This document shows positions 7,053 to 14,085 of a stretch of DNA of 22,339 nucleotides, piece by piece (the stretch's first letter is position 1; each line of letters starts with the position of its first letter). The position numbers and the translations under genes were made by a program. The notes below the pieces were generated by a model, which saw nothing but the letters and a program-made list of their open reading frames with translations, did not search any database and was not told where the DNA came from. The DNA is taken from positions 1-22,339 of the IMG/VR virus record IMGVR_UViG_3300023196_002366. The stretch is one strand, 5' to 3'. Source of the stretch: a virus.

Positions 7053-7072
7053 TAGCAAGATCCACGGTAATA

Positions 7073-7096
7073 AGGGGGAGCCTTCGGGTTCCCTTT
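7073..7096 (+). terminator. Stable C(UUCG)G-loop hairpin, probable terminator or mRNA stabiliser
   Basis: A stem of about 10 bp (7073-7082 with 7087-7096, three G-U pairs) closes a TTCG loop with a C-G pair, the extra-stable tetraloop type. The 3' arm ends in CCCTTT. It lies 20 bases after the stop of the codon-biased acidic protein and before the FAD protein gene, so it could end or protect that transcript. Confidence 0.65.
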
Positions 7097-7119
7097 CCCA
7101 CATCTAAGAGGTAAGACCT

Positions 7120-8013
7120 ATGTTAATTATAGGTGCTGGAATATCAGGCCTGCTAGCTGGGCAATACTTTAGACATCTGAACCCGACTATCATTGAAGCT
7201 CAAGACAGTTTGCCAAATAACCATTCTGCTCTTTTAAGATTCCGCTCCGATGCGGTGTCCAACCTAACTGGCATACCATTCAAAAAGGTAACAGTCAGAA
7301 AGTCAATATACCTCAATGATGCCACTCATGACTGGACTACTATAGCAGCTTCCAATATGTACTCTATGAAAGTTCATGGAGACTTGAGAAGCAGATCAAT
7401 AGATAACCTTGAGACTTGCATTAGGTATATCGCACCTAGTGACTTCATTGAGAAGGCATCGAGAGGATTGGATATTCGATATGGATGTGAGTTCGACCCA
7501 TTGGCAGTATCATCAGATGACCATCATGTAATCTCTACGATTCCTATGGAGAATATGTGTGGAGAGCTAGGGATTGACGAGCACCCTGAGCTGAAGCATA
7601 AGCCTATATGGACTATAAATGCTACTCTTGACTGTGAGTCAGATGTATATCAGACGATATACTATCCAGAGCCTAGTAATCCTTTATATAGAATGTCAGT
7701 CACAGGGAGGCAGATCACAGCAGAATTCATTAGAGATTCAGGGAATCATCTGTCACACATCAATCTTGCACTTGGTAATGAATTTGGTATCAACGAGAGG
7801 GTTCTAATATGTGAGGGTAAGTTGCAAAAATATGGCAAGCTAGTTGAATACCAAGGTAACTTTGTGAAGGAAATGATCCAGACATTAACTCAGGACTATG
7901 GTATATATAGTTTGGGGAGATGGGCAACACACCGTCAAATACTGGCTGATGATGTTGTTAATGATATTCATGTGATAGATCGCATGATCAGATCGGAGAA
8001 CTATGGACGATGA
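7120..8013 (+). CDS. FAD/NAD(P)-binding oxidoreductase-like protein
   Basis: The 297 residues begin directly with a Rossmann dinucleotide-binding strand and loop, GAGISG at residues 5-10, with an acidic residue (Glu26) at the end of the second strand for the ribose. This is the FAD-binding pattern of amine-oxidase and UDP-galactopyranose-mutase-like flavoproteins. The C-terminal segment YSLGRWATHR (about residues 264-273) resembles the second FAD-contacting motif of that superfamily. It is shorter than cellular members (usually over 350 residues). The ribosome binding site AAGAGGT is well placed. Its stop overlaps the HNH gene, which in turn overlaps a ThyX-like gene, so the context points to nucleotide or DNA-base chemistry; the substrate is unknown. 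Confidence 0.78.
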   Translation: MLIIGAGISGLLAGQYFRHLNPTIIEAQDSLPNNHSALLRFRSDAVSNLTGIPFKKVTVRKSIYLNDATHDWTTIAASNMYSMKVHGDLRSRSIDNLETCIRYIAPSDFIEKASRGLDIRYGCEFDPLAVSSDDHHVISTIPMENMCGELGIDEHPELKHKPIWTINATLDCESDVYQTIYYPEPSNPLYRMSVTGRQITAEFIRDSGNHLSHINLALGNEFGINERVLICEGKLQKYGKLVEYQGNFVKEMIQTLTQDYGIYSLGRWATHRQILADDVVNDIHVIDRMIRSENYGR

Positions 8014-8339
8014 AGAAGACTATGAGAATGGCAGAATCGGACATTGACAGATTCTGGGAAAAAGTTGAGGTTAAAGGTGATGATGAGTGCTGGCCGTGGA
8101 AAGCCTCTCAAGTAGGCACTACAGGCTATGGTCAGTTCAGGCTAAATGAGCAAAAGCCTCGTGCCCATAGAATAGCTTGGTTCATAGCAAATGGCACTAT
8201 ACCTGAAGGGCTGAAAATATGTCACAGCTGTGATAATACTCTTTGCTGTAATCCAGCTCATTTATGGGCAGGAACACAGAAAGAGAATATTCGAGATATG
8301 ATTTCCAAAGGAAGAGGGAGATATGCAATATGCGAGTAA
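8010..8339 (+). CDS. HNH endonuclease (HNH_3, homing-type)
   Basis: The ATG at 8010 overlaps the FAD gene stop as ATGA. The 109 residues carry the HNH_3 pattern: an N-terminal DECWPW segment, His53 in RAHRIAW, then CHSC (71-74), CCNPAH (79-84) and the tail LWAGTQKENIRDM. Cys and His residues bind zinc and His/Asn form the active site. Free-standing proteins of this kind are often homing endonucleases that spread between phage genomes by cutting alleles that lack them. Here it sits exactly between two metabolic genes and overlaps the next start by 10 bases, which is unusually tight for a recent invader. Confidence 0.88.
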   Translation: MKKTMRMAESDIDRFWEKVEVKGDDECWPWKASQVGTTGYGQFRLNEQKPRAHRIAWFIANGTIPEGLKICHSCDNTLCCNPAHLWAGTQKENIRDMISKGRGRYAICE

Positions 8340-9043
8340 CACTATTGAACTACACCCAGAATGCTAAAGAACTTTTAATCTTTACCAAGAGCACTAGGCT
8401 CAAGATGAGTCCAGATTTGATGAATGATATTAATCTTATGTCAGAGGAGGACAAGCTATCAGAGCTGCATTATATGAGCAACACAATACCTAGTAGTTGG
8501 GAATTCGTTGACTATACATTCCTTATCGAAGACGTATCTCGTGCCTTCACTCACCAGTTAGTAAGGAGTCGTCAGGGAAGCTACGCTCAACAGACCATGA
8601 GAGTCCTGAATAAGTCAGGGTTTGACTATGTCACTGGGCCTAGCATGAAGGGTGATGTTAAACGTGAGGAGCTGTATGAGGCAACTATGGATGGCATCGA
8701 TGGAATCTATAAGCTGCTCATAAAGTATGGAGCAGAAATAGAGGATGCCAGAGGAATACTCCCTACTAATATCTGTACTAATATCGTAGCAAAATATAAC
8801 CTGAGAACACTAAGTGAGATAATGGCCGCTAGAGCCTCCGCTCGCACGCAAGCCGAGTACAGATGTGTCCTGAACGCTATATATGATGAAGTGATAAAAG
8901 TCCACCCTTGGGCCGATATGTTCCTGAGAGATAAGAAGTATGAAGCAGCAGCAGCACTGGAGTCTCGAATCAAAAGTGATTATGACGGGACTGATATATG
9001 TGCTCCCCTTTTGAAACAGCTTGATATATTGAGGAAAAAGTAA
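8330..9043 (+). CDS. thyX: ThyX-family flavin-dependent thymidylate synthase homologue, variant motif
   Basis: The ATG at 8330 has GAGGGAG upstream and gives 237 residues, the usual ThyX size. ThyX makes dTMP from dUMP with FAD, NADPH and methylene-tetrahydrofolate. Family features are IEDVSRAFTHQLVR (66-79), then a signature RSRQGSYAQQTMR (79-91), and the C-terminal ILPTNICTNIVAKYNLR...ARTQAEYR region with the substrate-binding Arg and Gln. The canonical signature RHRxxSxNxxSxR is altered: His to Ser80, Asn to Ala86 and Ser to Thr89. It may be a divergent phage ThyX or an enzyme with a changed pyrimidine substrate. The stop overlaps the next start as TAATG. Confidence 0.85.
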   Translation: MRVTLLNYTQNAKELLIFTKSTRLKMSPDLMNDINLMSEEDKLSELHYMSNTIPSSWEFVDYTFLIEDVSRAFTHQLVRSRQGSYAQQTMRVLNKSGFDYVTGPSMKGDVKREELYEATMDGIDGIYKLLIKYGAEIEDARGILPTNICTNIVAKYNLRTLSEIMAARASARTQAEYRCVLNAIYDEVIKVHPWADMFLRDKKYEAAAALESRIKSDYDGTDICAPLLKQLDILRKK

Positions 9044-9264
9044 TGGATGATGATCCCTTGAATCTTCAGCATGGTGGTAATCACTACAAGAAATATCTCA
9101 TACAGCCTGTTGAGTTCTGTCATGTTAATAAGATACCTGTTATTGAATCTAATATTATCAAGTATGTTGTTCGTCATCAGGACAAGCACGGAGCGGAGGA
9201 TTTGATGAAAGCGAAGCATCTCATAGACATACTACTGGAGTTTGACTATTATGACGCTGATTGA
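9043..9264 (+). CDS. DUF3310-family protein
   Basis: The 73 residues match the small phage family DUF3310 (often labelled nucleotide kinase without direct proof): HGGNHYKK near the start, IQPVEFC, then ESNIIKYVVRHQDKHGAEDLMKAKHLIDILLE. The start shares TAATG with the ThyX stop, and the end overlaps the methyltransferase gene by 14 bases. Position next to ThyX fits a role in nucleotide metabolism, but the activity of the family is not established. Confidence 0.87.
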   Translation: MDDDPLNLQHGGNHYKKYLIQPVEFCHVNKIPVIESNIIKYVVRHQDKHGAEDLMKAKHLIDILLEFDYYDAD

Positions 9265-9757
9265 TCTGTTCAATCTAGGCATGATGAGGCACTACCATGA
9301 ACCATTGCCCGATAGGAAGGGGCTAGTGCTGAATCTAGGGGCTGGGGAAAAACACATAGATGGCGCAGAAAGCCTCGACCTGCCTGAATGGGATGCAAAC
9401 AAGAATCACCTTCAGTATTACGAAAGTACTGTGGATATGATTCACTGTTATCACTTACTGGAGCATGTCGATAATGTAGTGTTCCTGATGAATGAGATAA
9501 GGAGGGTGTTAAAGCCGGGAGCACATGTCAATATCGTAGTTCCTTATTACAAATCTCACTTACAAGCGAGTGATCTGGATCACAAGCATGCATTTACCGA
9601 GAGGACATTTGAGAAACTGTTTAATACTACTTACTATTCAAAGGGGAAAATTAGGCCGATGGAGATATGTACCAACTTCATCATGGGTGATTGTGAGGCT
9701 AATATCTGTTTGGTAGTTCAACTAAGGAAGACATTTAATGCAGACGATTATATTTGA
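9251..9757 (+). CDS. Class I SAM-dependent methyltransferase
   Basis: I take the ATG at 9251 (GGAG about 10 bases upstream) over a TTG at 9242. The 168 residues show motif I LNLGAGE (27-33), an acidic DLPEW after strand 2 (43-47), the strand-4 region VDMIHCYHLLEHV (61-73), and RRVLKPGAHVNIVVP (84-98), all typical of Methyltransf_11. It has no NPPY or PC motif, so an N6-adenine or C5-cytosine DNA methylase is unlikely. The target could be a small molecule, a nucleotide or a modified base; the sequence does not decide. It overlaps both neighbours and is probably co-translated with them. Confidence 0.82.
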   Translation: MTLIDLFNLGMMRHYHEPLPDRKGLVLNLGAGEKHIDGAESLDLPEWDANKNHLQYYESTVDMIHCYHLLEHVDNVVFLMNEIRRVLKPGAHVNIVVPYYKSHLQASDLDHKHAFTERTFEKLFNTTYYSKGKIRPMEICTNFIMGDCEANICLVVQLRKTFNADDYI

Positions 9758-10277
9758 TACTGAGACAACAGGACTTGTTAAGCCTGAGAGCAATGAGCTT
9801 AACAATCAGCCTTACATACTGGAGATATGTTGCTATAAGTTCGAGGGAACTGACTTGGTTGACACGTTCAATACATTCCTAAAGCCTCCGCGTGTGGTGC
9901 CTGCTGAGATCACCAAGATCACAGGTATCAATGGTGAAATGGTAGAGTCCGCACCTACCTTTGCTGATGCATACAGTGATCTAGCAGACTTCTTCTTGGG
10001 TGTTGAAAGGCTAGTTGCCCATAACCTAGCCTTTGATAGGAACCTACTGCTATTTGAACTGGCTAGGATAGAGGCTCAGTTTCAGTTCCCGTGGCCCAAG
10101 CAGCATATTTGTACGGTCGAGAGGACTATGCACTACGAGCAGCGGAGGATGTCACTTTCGAGGCTCTACAAGCATTTGTTCGGTTATGACTTCGCGAATG
10201 CTCATAGGGCTGAGAATGATGTCAAGGCTCTCAGTCAGTGCTACTTTGAGCTGGTCAAGAGGGATGTTATAAAATGA
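9738..10277 (+). CDS. DnaQ-like 3'-5' exonuclease (DEDDh)
   Basis: This 179-residue exonuclease has all five DEDDh residues: Asp7 and Glu9 in FDTETTG, Asp100 in AHNLAFD, and His156 with Asp161 in HRAENDVKAL. The family removes mismatched 3' ends. The ATG at 9738 lies inside the end of the methyltransferase gene with AAGGAAGA upstream. Its stop overlaps the polymerase start as ATGA, which strongly suggests that it is the dedicated proofreading subunit of the DnaE-type polymerase encoded next. It is shorter than E. coli epsilon (243 residues) and has no obvious C-terminal extension for polymerase binding. Confidence 0.92.
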   Translation: MQTIIFDTETTGLVKPESNELNNQPYILEICCYKFEGTDLVDTFNTFLKPPRVVPAEITKITGINGEMVESAPTFADAYSDLADFFLGVERLVAHNLAFDRNLLLFELARIEAQFQFPWPKQHICTVERTMHYEQRRMSLSRLYKHLFGYDFANAHRAENDVKALSQCYFELVKRDVIK

Positions 10278-13039
10278 TCCATCTGGCGCTTGAGACAGAG
10301 TATAGTTTTAAGCGCTCTTTCCTGCCTATCGAGGACATACACAAGTATGTCTTTGATGGGAGGGTTGGAGTCGCTGACCTTAATAATACTTTTTCCCATA
10401 TCCCTCTCATGCGAGAAGCTGAGAAACATGGGTTCACACCGATTTATGGAGTAAGGCTATATGTGCTGGAAGATGAGTCTAAGCAACGAACGGCTGACAA
10501 CCCCGTCATTTTTATCGCGAAGAATACACTTGGACTGCGAGAGCTGTATCAACTCGTTGCCTTGGCATATAAGAAGTTCTATTATACTCCACGCTTATGG
10601 AGACAGGACGTTGAAAATCTCAGCAACAATGTACAAGTCATTAAACCCGAAGATGCGTGCGGTCCAGGATACGAAGGTTCACGAGTTGCCCTGGTACATA
10701 ACAATTATGCTAAACCCGAAGACAAAGAGGTCTACCAGCTCATGGCGGGGGCGAGGAGGCAAGGTGAAGGTTACTCCTACCACTTTCTGGATCAGACCTA
10801 TCCCCAGTTCATACTGAGTATGGAACAGCATCAGGGGCTATACAAGAACCCTTGTGCTATACTTGAGACGATCATCATTGGTCAAGCATGTAATGCTGAA
10901 ATCCCTAAAGCTGAGATGGTTAAGTGGGAAGGAGGGTCTACTATACTGGATCGAATTGACCCCACTAAGGTAGAGACATGGACTCAGCAGTATCAGGACA
11001 GACTTGAGTATGAGCTTGACCTTATCGACGAGAAAGGTTATGGAGACTACTTCCTTATTGTAGCAGATATGATAAGGCACGCCAAGAAGACTATGCTAGT
11101 TGGCCCCAGTAGAGGATCTTCCGCTGGGTCTCTCGTCTGTTATCTATTAGATATTACAGAGGTGGATCCTGTTAAGCACAAGCTAATCTTTGAGAGGTTC
11201 ATAGATGTTAATCGATTCGACCTGCCAGACATTGATATTGACTTTCCAGACACTAAACGAGATGGAGTCATTTCATATCTGGATGATAAATATGGGGCTG
11301 ATAATGTACAGTGCCTGGCTAACGTTAATCGCTTTAAGGCTAAGAGCGCGATTGGTGAATTCGCAAAAGGGCTTGGCATCCCGAAATTTGAAACTGAAGA
11401 TGTTAAGGGAGCAATTATTGAACGAGCGTCAGGCGACGCTAGAGCAGGCATGTGCATCCTCGACACCTTTACCGAAACAGAGGAAGGCAAGGGATTTATA
11501 GAAAAATATCCAAAGATGAAGCTGGTAGAGAAGATTGAGAATCATGCAAGTCACGCAGGCAAGCACGCAGCGGGAATCATCGTATCGACGCTGCCTCTTA
11601 GCCATTATGGAAGCGTGAATATCAGGGATAAGGTAATACAGTTTGACAAAAAGGACGCTGAGTATCTAGGACTGCTCAAGATAGACTGCTTAGGACTGAG
11701 GACACTCTCGATCCTAGAAGGGGTCTGCGACCAGATTGGCATGAAGTACAAGGATCTGTACAGTCTTCCGCTGGATGACCAGCCCACCTTTGACCTCCTG
11801 ACAGAAGGTCGATTGAACGGCATTTTCCAGTTTGAGGGACAGGCTCTTAAAATAGTAACATCACAAGTAGGAGTAAGTAACTTCAATGACATGGCTCTCA
11901 TTACGGCGCTTGGTCGACCAGGTGCACTTAACTCTAACGGAACTGCCAGATATATCACGTACAGAAATGGTAGCTCTAAGCCTAATTACTATTGTGATAC
12001 TCACCGTAGTATTACTGGTCCTACTCTCGGAATAGTAGTGTACCAAGAACAGATGATGGAGATAGCCAGGCAGGTAGGAGGGCTGTCATGGGCCGATACT
12101 TCGATGCTTCGTCGCGCTGCCTCTAAGTCTATGGGCGATGAATTCTTCAGCCAGTTCAAAGACAAGTTTATAGAAGGGGCTATTGGTAATGGATACACCG
12201 AAGAAGATGCTCTCAAGGTCTGGAATGACATATCTGCGTCAGGGTCGTGGTCTTTTAACAAGGCTCATGCTGTTAGCTACGCACTTATTAGCTACTGGTG
12301 CGCGTATTTTAAAACTCATCATCCTTTGGAGTTTGCTGTTGCCAGCCTTAATAATACTCGCGATCCTGATGCTGCTGTTAAACTACTTAGAGATTTAGTA
12401 GTCCATGACAACATTGAATACACTCCGCTCGACGCTGACCTTTCTGAGATCGAATGGACTGCCAAGGAAGGTAAGCTGATAGGGGGACTTACCAACCTAA
12501 AAGGAATAGGAAAAGTCAAAGCCAGGAAGATCATAGCAGCTAGGAAGGGAAAGGGTGCTCTGACCAAATCATTGTTCAAGCTATTGAGCGATCCTGTGAC
12601 TGACTTTGACATTCTCTTTCCTGCTCAACATTACTGGGGTAAGCTATATGGTGATCCATCTCGTTTCGGCTGTGATAGTTCCATTAGCGAGATCATAAAC
12701 GTGAATGGGAAAGGAGAGCACACCTATATAGGGAGGCTTAATGACAGGAACATAAGGGATCTCAATGAGGAGATATTCCTAACCAGAAGAGATGGAAGAA
12801 GGATACCTGATGATGAACCACATCTGTATCTTAACTTCAAACTCGAAGATGACACTGATCTAGTTGCTACTCAGATAAGTGTACAGGACTATGAGGCACT
12901 AGGGAGGCCGATAGCTGAGAAAGGCAAAATAGGAGAAACATGGTACTTAGTGAGAGGGATAATAAAGGCTGACTGGCGTAGAGTGAATGTAACAGAGATC
13001 GTAAACCTAAGTGAAGCATTTCCAAAAGGAATAGAATGA
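10274..13039 (+). CDS. dnaE: DNA polymerase III alpha subunit (C-family replicase)
   Basis: The 921-residue polymerase is shorter than E. coli DnaE (1160). Palm-domain landmarks are GPSRGSSAGS (278-286), PDIDIDF with Asp319 and Asp321 (counterparts of E. coli Asp401 and Asp403) and KIDCLGLRTL with Asp471 (counterpart of Asp555). Finger-region motifs HASHAGKHAAGIIVS, GRPGAL, VVYQEQMMEIA and FNKAHAVSYA follow. A helix-hairpin-helix lies at about 737-760 and a probable OB fold at 810-915. The N-terminal PHP domain is shortened and lacks the usual metal-binding His (HLALETEYS in place of an HxH type start; VADLNN in place of a TDH type loop), so it is likely inactive. The translationally coupled DnaQ-like gene should supply proofreading. 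This is probably the phage replicase. Confidence 0.93.
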   Translation: MIHLALETEYSFKRSFLPIEDIHKYVFDGRVGVADLNNTFSHIPLMREAEKHGFTPIYGVRLYVLEDESKQRTADNPVIFIAKNTLGLRELYQLVALAYKKFYYTPRLWRQDVENLSNNVQVIKPEDACGPGYEGSRVALVHNNYAKPEDKEVYQLMAGARRQGEGYSYHFLDQTYPQFILSMEQHQGLYKNPCAILETIIIGQACNAEIPKAEMVKWEGGSTILDRIDPTKVETWTQQYQDRLEYELDLIDEKGYGDYFLIVADMIRHAKKTMLVGPSRGSSAGSLVCYLLDITEVDPVKHKLIFERFIDVNRFDLPDIDIDFPDTKRDGVISYLDDKYGADNVQCLANVNRFKAKSAIGEFAKGLGIPKFETEDVKGAIIERASGDARAGMCILDTFTETEEGKGFIEKYPKMKLVEKIENHASHAGKHAAGIIVSTLPLSHYGSVNIRDKVIQFDKKDAEYLGLLKIDCLGLRTLSILEGVCDQIGMKYKDLYSLPLDDQPTFDLLTEGRLNGIFQFEGQALKIVTSQVGVSNFNDMALITALGRPGALNSNGTARYITYRNGSSKPNYYCDTHRSITGPTLGIVVYQEQMMEIARQVGGLSWADTSMLRRAASKSMGDEFFSQFKDKFIEGAIGNGYTEEDALKVWNDISASGSWSFNKAHAVSYALISYWCAYFKTHHPLEFAVASLNNTRDPDAAVKLLRDLVVHDNIEYTPLDADLSEIEWTAKEGKLIGGLTNLKGIGKVKARKIIAARKGKGALTKSLFKLLSDPVTDFDILFPAQHYWGKLYGDPSRFGCDSSISEIINVNGKGEHTYIGRLNDRNIRDLNEEIFLTRRDGRRIPDDEPHLYLNFKLEDDTDLVATQISVQDYEALGRPIAEKGKIGETWYLVRGIIKADWRRVNVTEIVNLSEAFPKGIE

Positions 13040-13040
13040 T

Positions 13041-14084
13041 ATGACTACACTATACAAGATGGATGCTAAAGGTGCTACTCGGATCTGGGAGATCGAGGCA
13101 AATCGGTCGGGATATGAGACCAGCGCCGGTCAGCTGGGAGGTACTATAAACTCCAAACAACATACGATACATCAGGGAAAGGCAGGTAGGAATAAGGAGG
13201 AACAGATAGAGCTTGAAATGAACAGTCGCATCAAGAAGAAGATCGATGGTGGATACGGCTATGACATAGAGTCGGCCAATGTAAAGGCAACAAATAGCCT
13301 CGGCCTTAAAAAGCCTATGCTGGCTCATAGTGCTACTCGAATTTGCCTCCCTGATGCATTCTATCTCCAGTATAAGTATGATGGCAATCGATGCATTATC
13401 ACTAAGCAGGAAGGTGAAGTGATAGCATACTCCAGAGGTGGGAAGCGCATTGACACCATTGACCATATCCTGTCTGCTTGCAAGGACATACCTGAAGGCG
13501 TTTTTCTAGACGGTGAGTTGTATAAGCATGGAGTCCCGCTGCAGACGCTGAGGTCATGGATTTCAAGGAAGCAGCCAAGGTCAGAGTCATTAGAGTATAT
13601 CCTGTACGATATGATCGCCCCAGAACCCTTCATCGCCCGTATGCAGGAGTTCAAGGGATACTCGCTTCAGAACCCCGTCCTGATAGCCCCTACGGTGTTC
13701 TTAGACGGTGAATCAGCTAAGTCTAGTATTAAGGCGCGGTTGGACTCAGCTATCGTTAGAGGCTACGAGGGACTAATCGCGAGGGTAGGAGATGATGGCT
13801 ATGAAGATGGAAAGCGATCCAAAAGCCTCATCAAGATCAAAAGGTGGATGGATGCTGAGTTCCCCATCGTAGCGATTTCCGCTTCTGTCGATGGCCTAGC
13901 AATCCTTCACTGTACTACGGCTACAGATAAGGAGTTCAGAGTTACAGCACCTGGAGCGAATGATATGAAGGCAAACATATATCAGAATAAGGAGAATCAC
14001 ATAGGAAGGAAGGTAACTGTTCAGTTTGCCAACTGGACGAGTGATGGGGTTCCATTTCACCCAGTGGCAATAGACTTCCGTTAA
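13041..14084 (+). CDS. ATP-dependent DNA ligase
   Basis: The 347-residue ligase has an N-terminal WGR-like region (1-75), then the nucleotidyltransferase core: adenylated Lys112 in KYDGNR, SRGGKR (131-136), FLDGELY with Glu159, EGLIAR (243-248) and SLIKIKRW with Lys265 and Lys267. The C-terminal part (275-347, ending near DGVPFHPVAIDFR) is an OB fold. It seals nicks using ATP, for example between Okazaki fragments made by the phage replicase. It starts 1 base after the polymerase stop, with AAAAGGA upstream. Its stop is 1 base from the stop of the convergent minus-strand gene. Confidence 0.93.
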   Translation: MTTLYKMDAKGATRIWEIEANRSGYETSAGQLGGTINSKQHTIHQGKAGRNKEEQIELEMNSRIKKKIDGGYGYDIESANVKATNSLGLKKPMLAHSATRICLPDAFYLQYKYDGNRCIITKQEGEVIAYSRGGKRIDTIDHILSACKDIPEGVFLDGELYKHGVPLQTLRSWISRKQPRSESLEYILYDMIAPEPFIARMQEFKGYSLQNPVLIAPTVFLDGESAKSSIKARLDSAIVRGYEGLIARVGDDGYEDGKRSKSLIKIKRWMDAEFPIVAISASVDGLAILHCTTATDKEFRVTAPGANDMKANIYQNKENHIGRKVTVQFANWTSDGVPFHPVAIDFR

Positions 14085-14085
14085 A

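Noticed and set aside
6504-7103. 199-residue open frame on the minus strand opposite the acidic unknown gene
   Set aside because: The plus-strand gene has a ribosome binding site, a strong codon bias and fits the operon. The antisense frame has no such support and arises from the codon bias of the sense gene.
9251-9757. Methyltransferase read as a DNA methylase of a restriction-modification system
   Set aside because: It lacks the catalytic NPPY/DPPY or PC motifs of DNA methylases and has no target recognition domain; the general class I label is safer.
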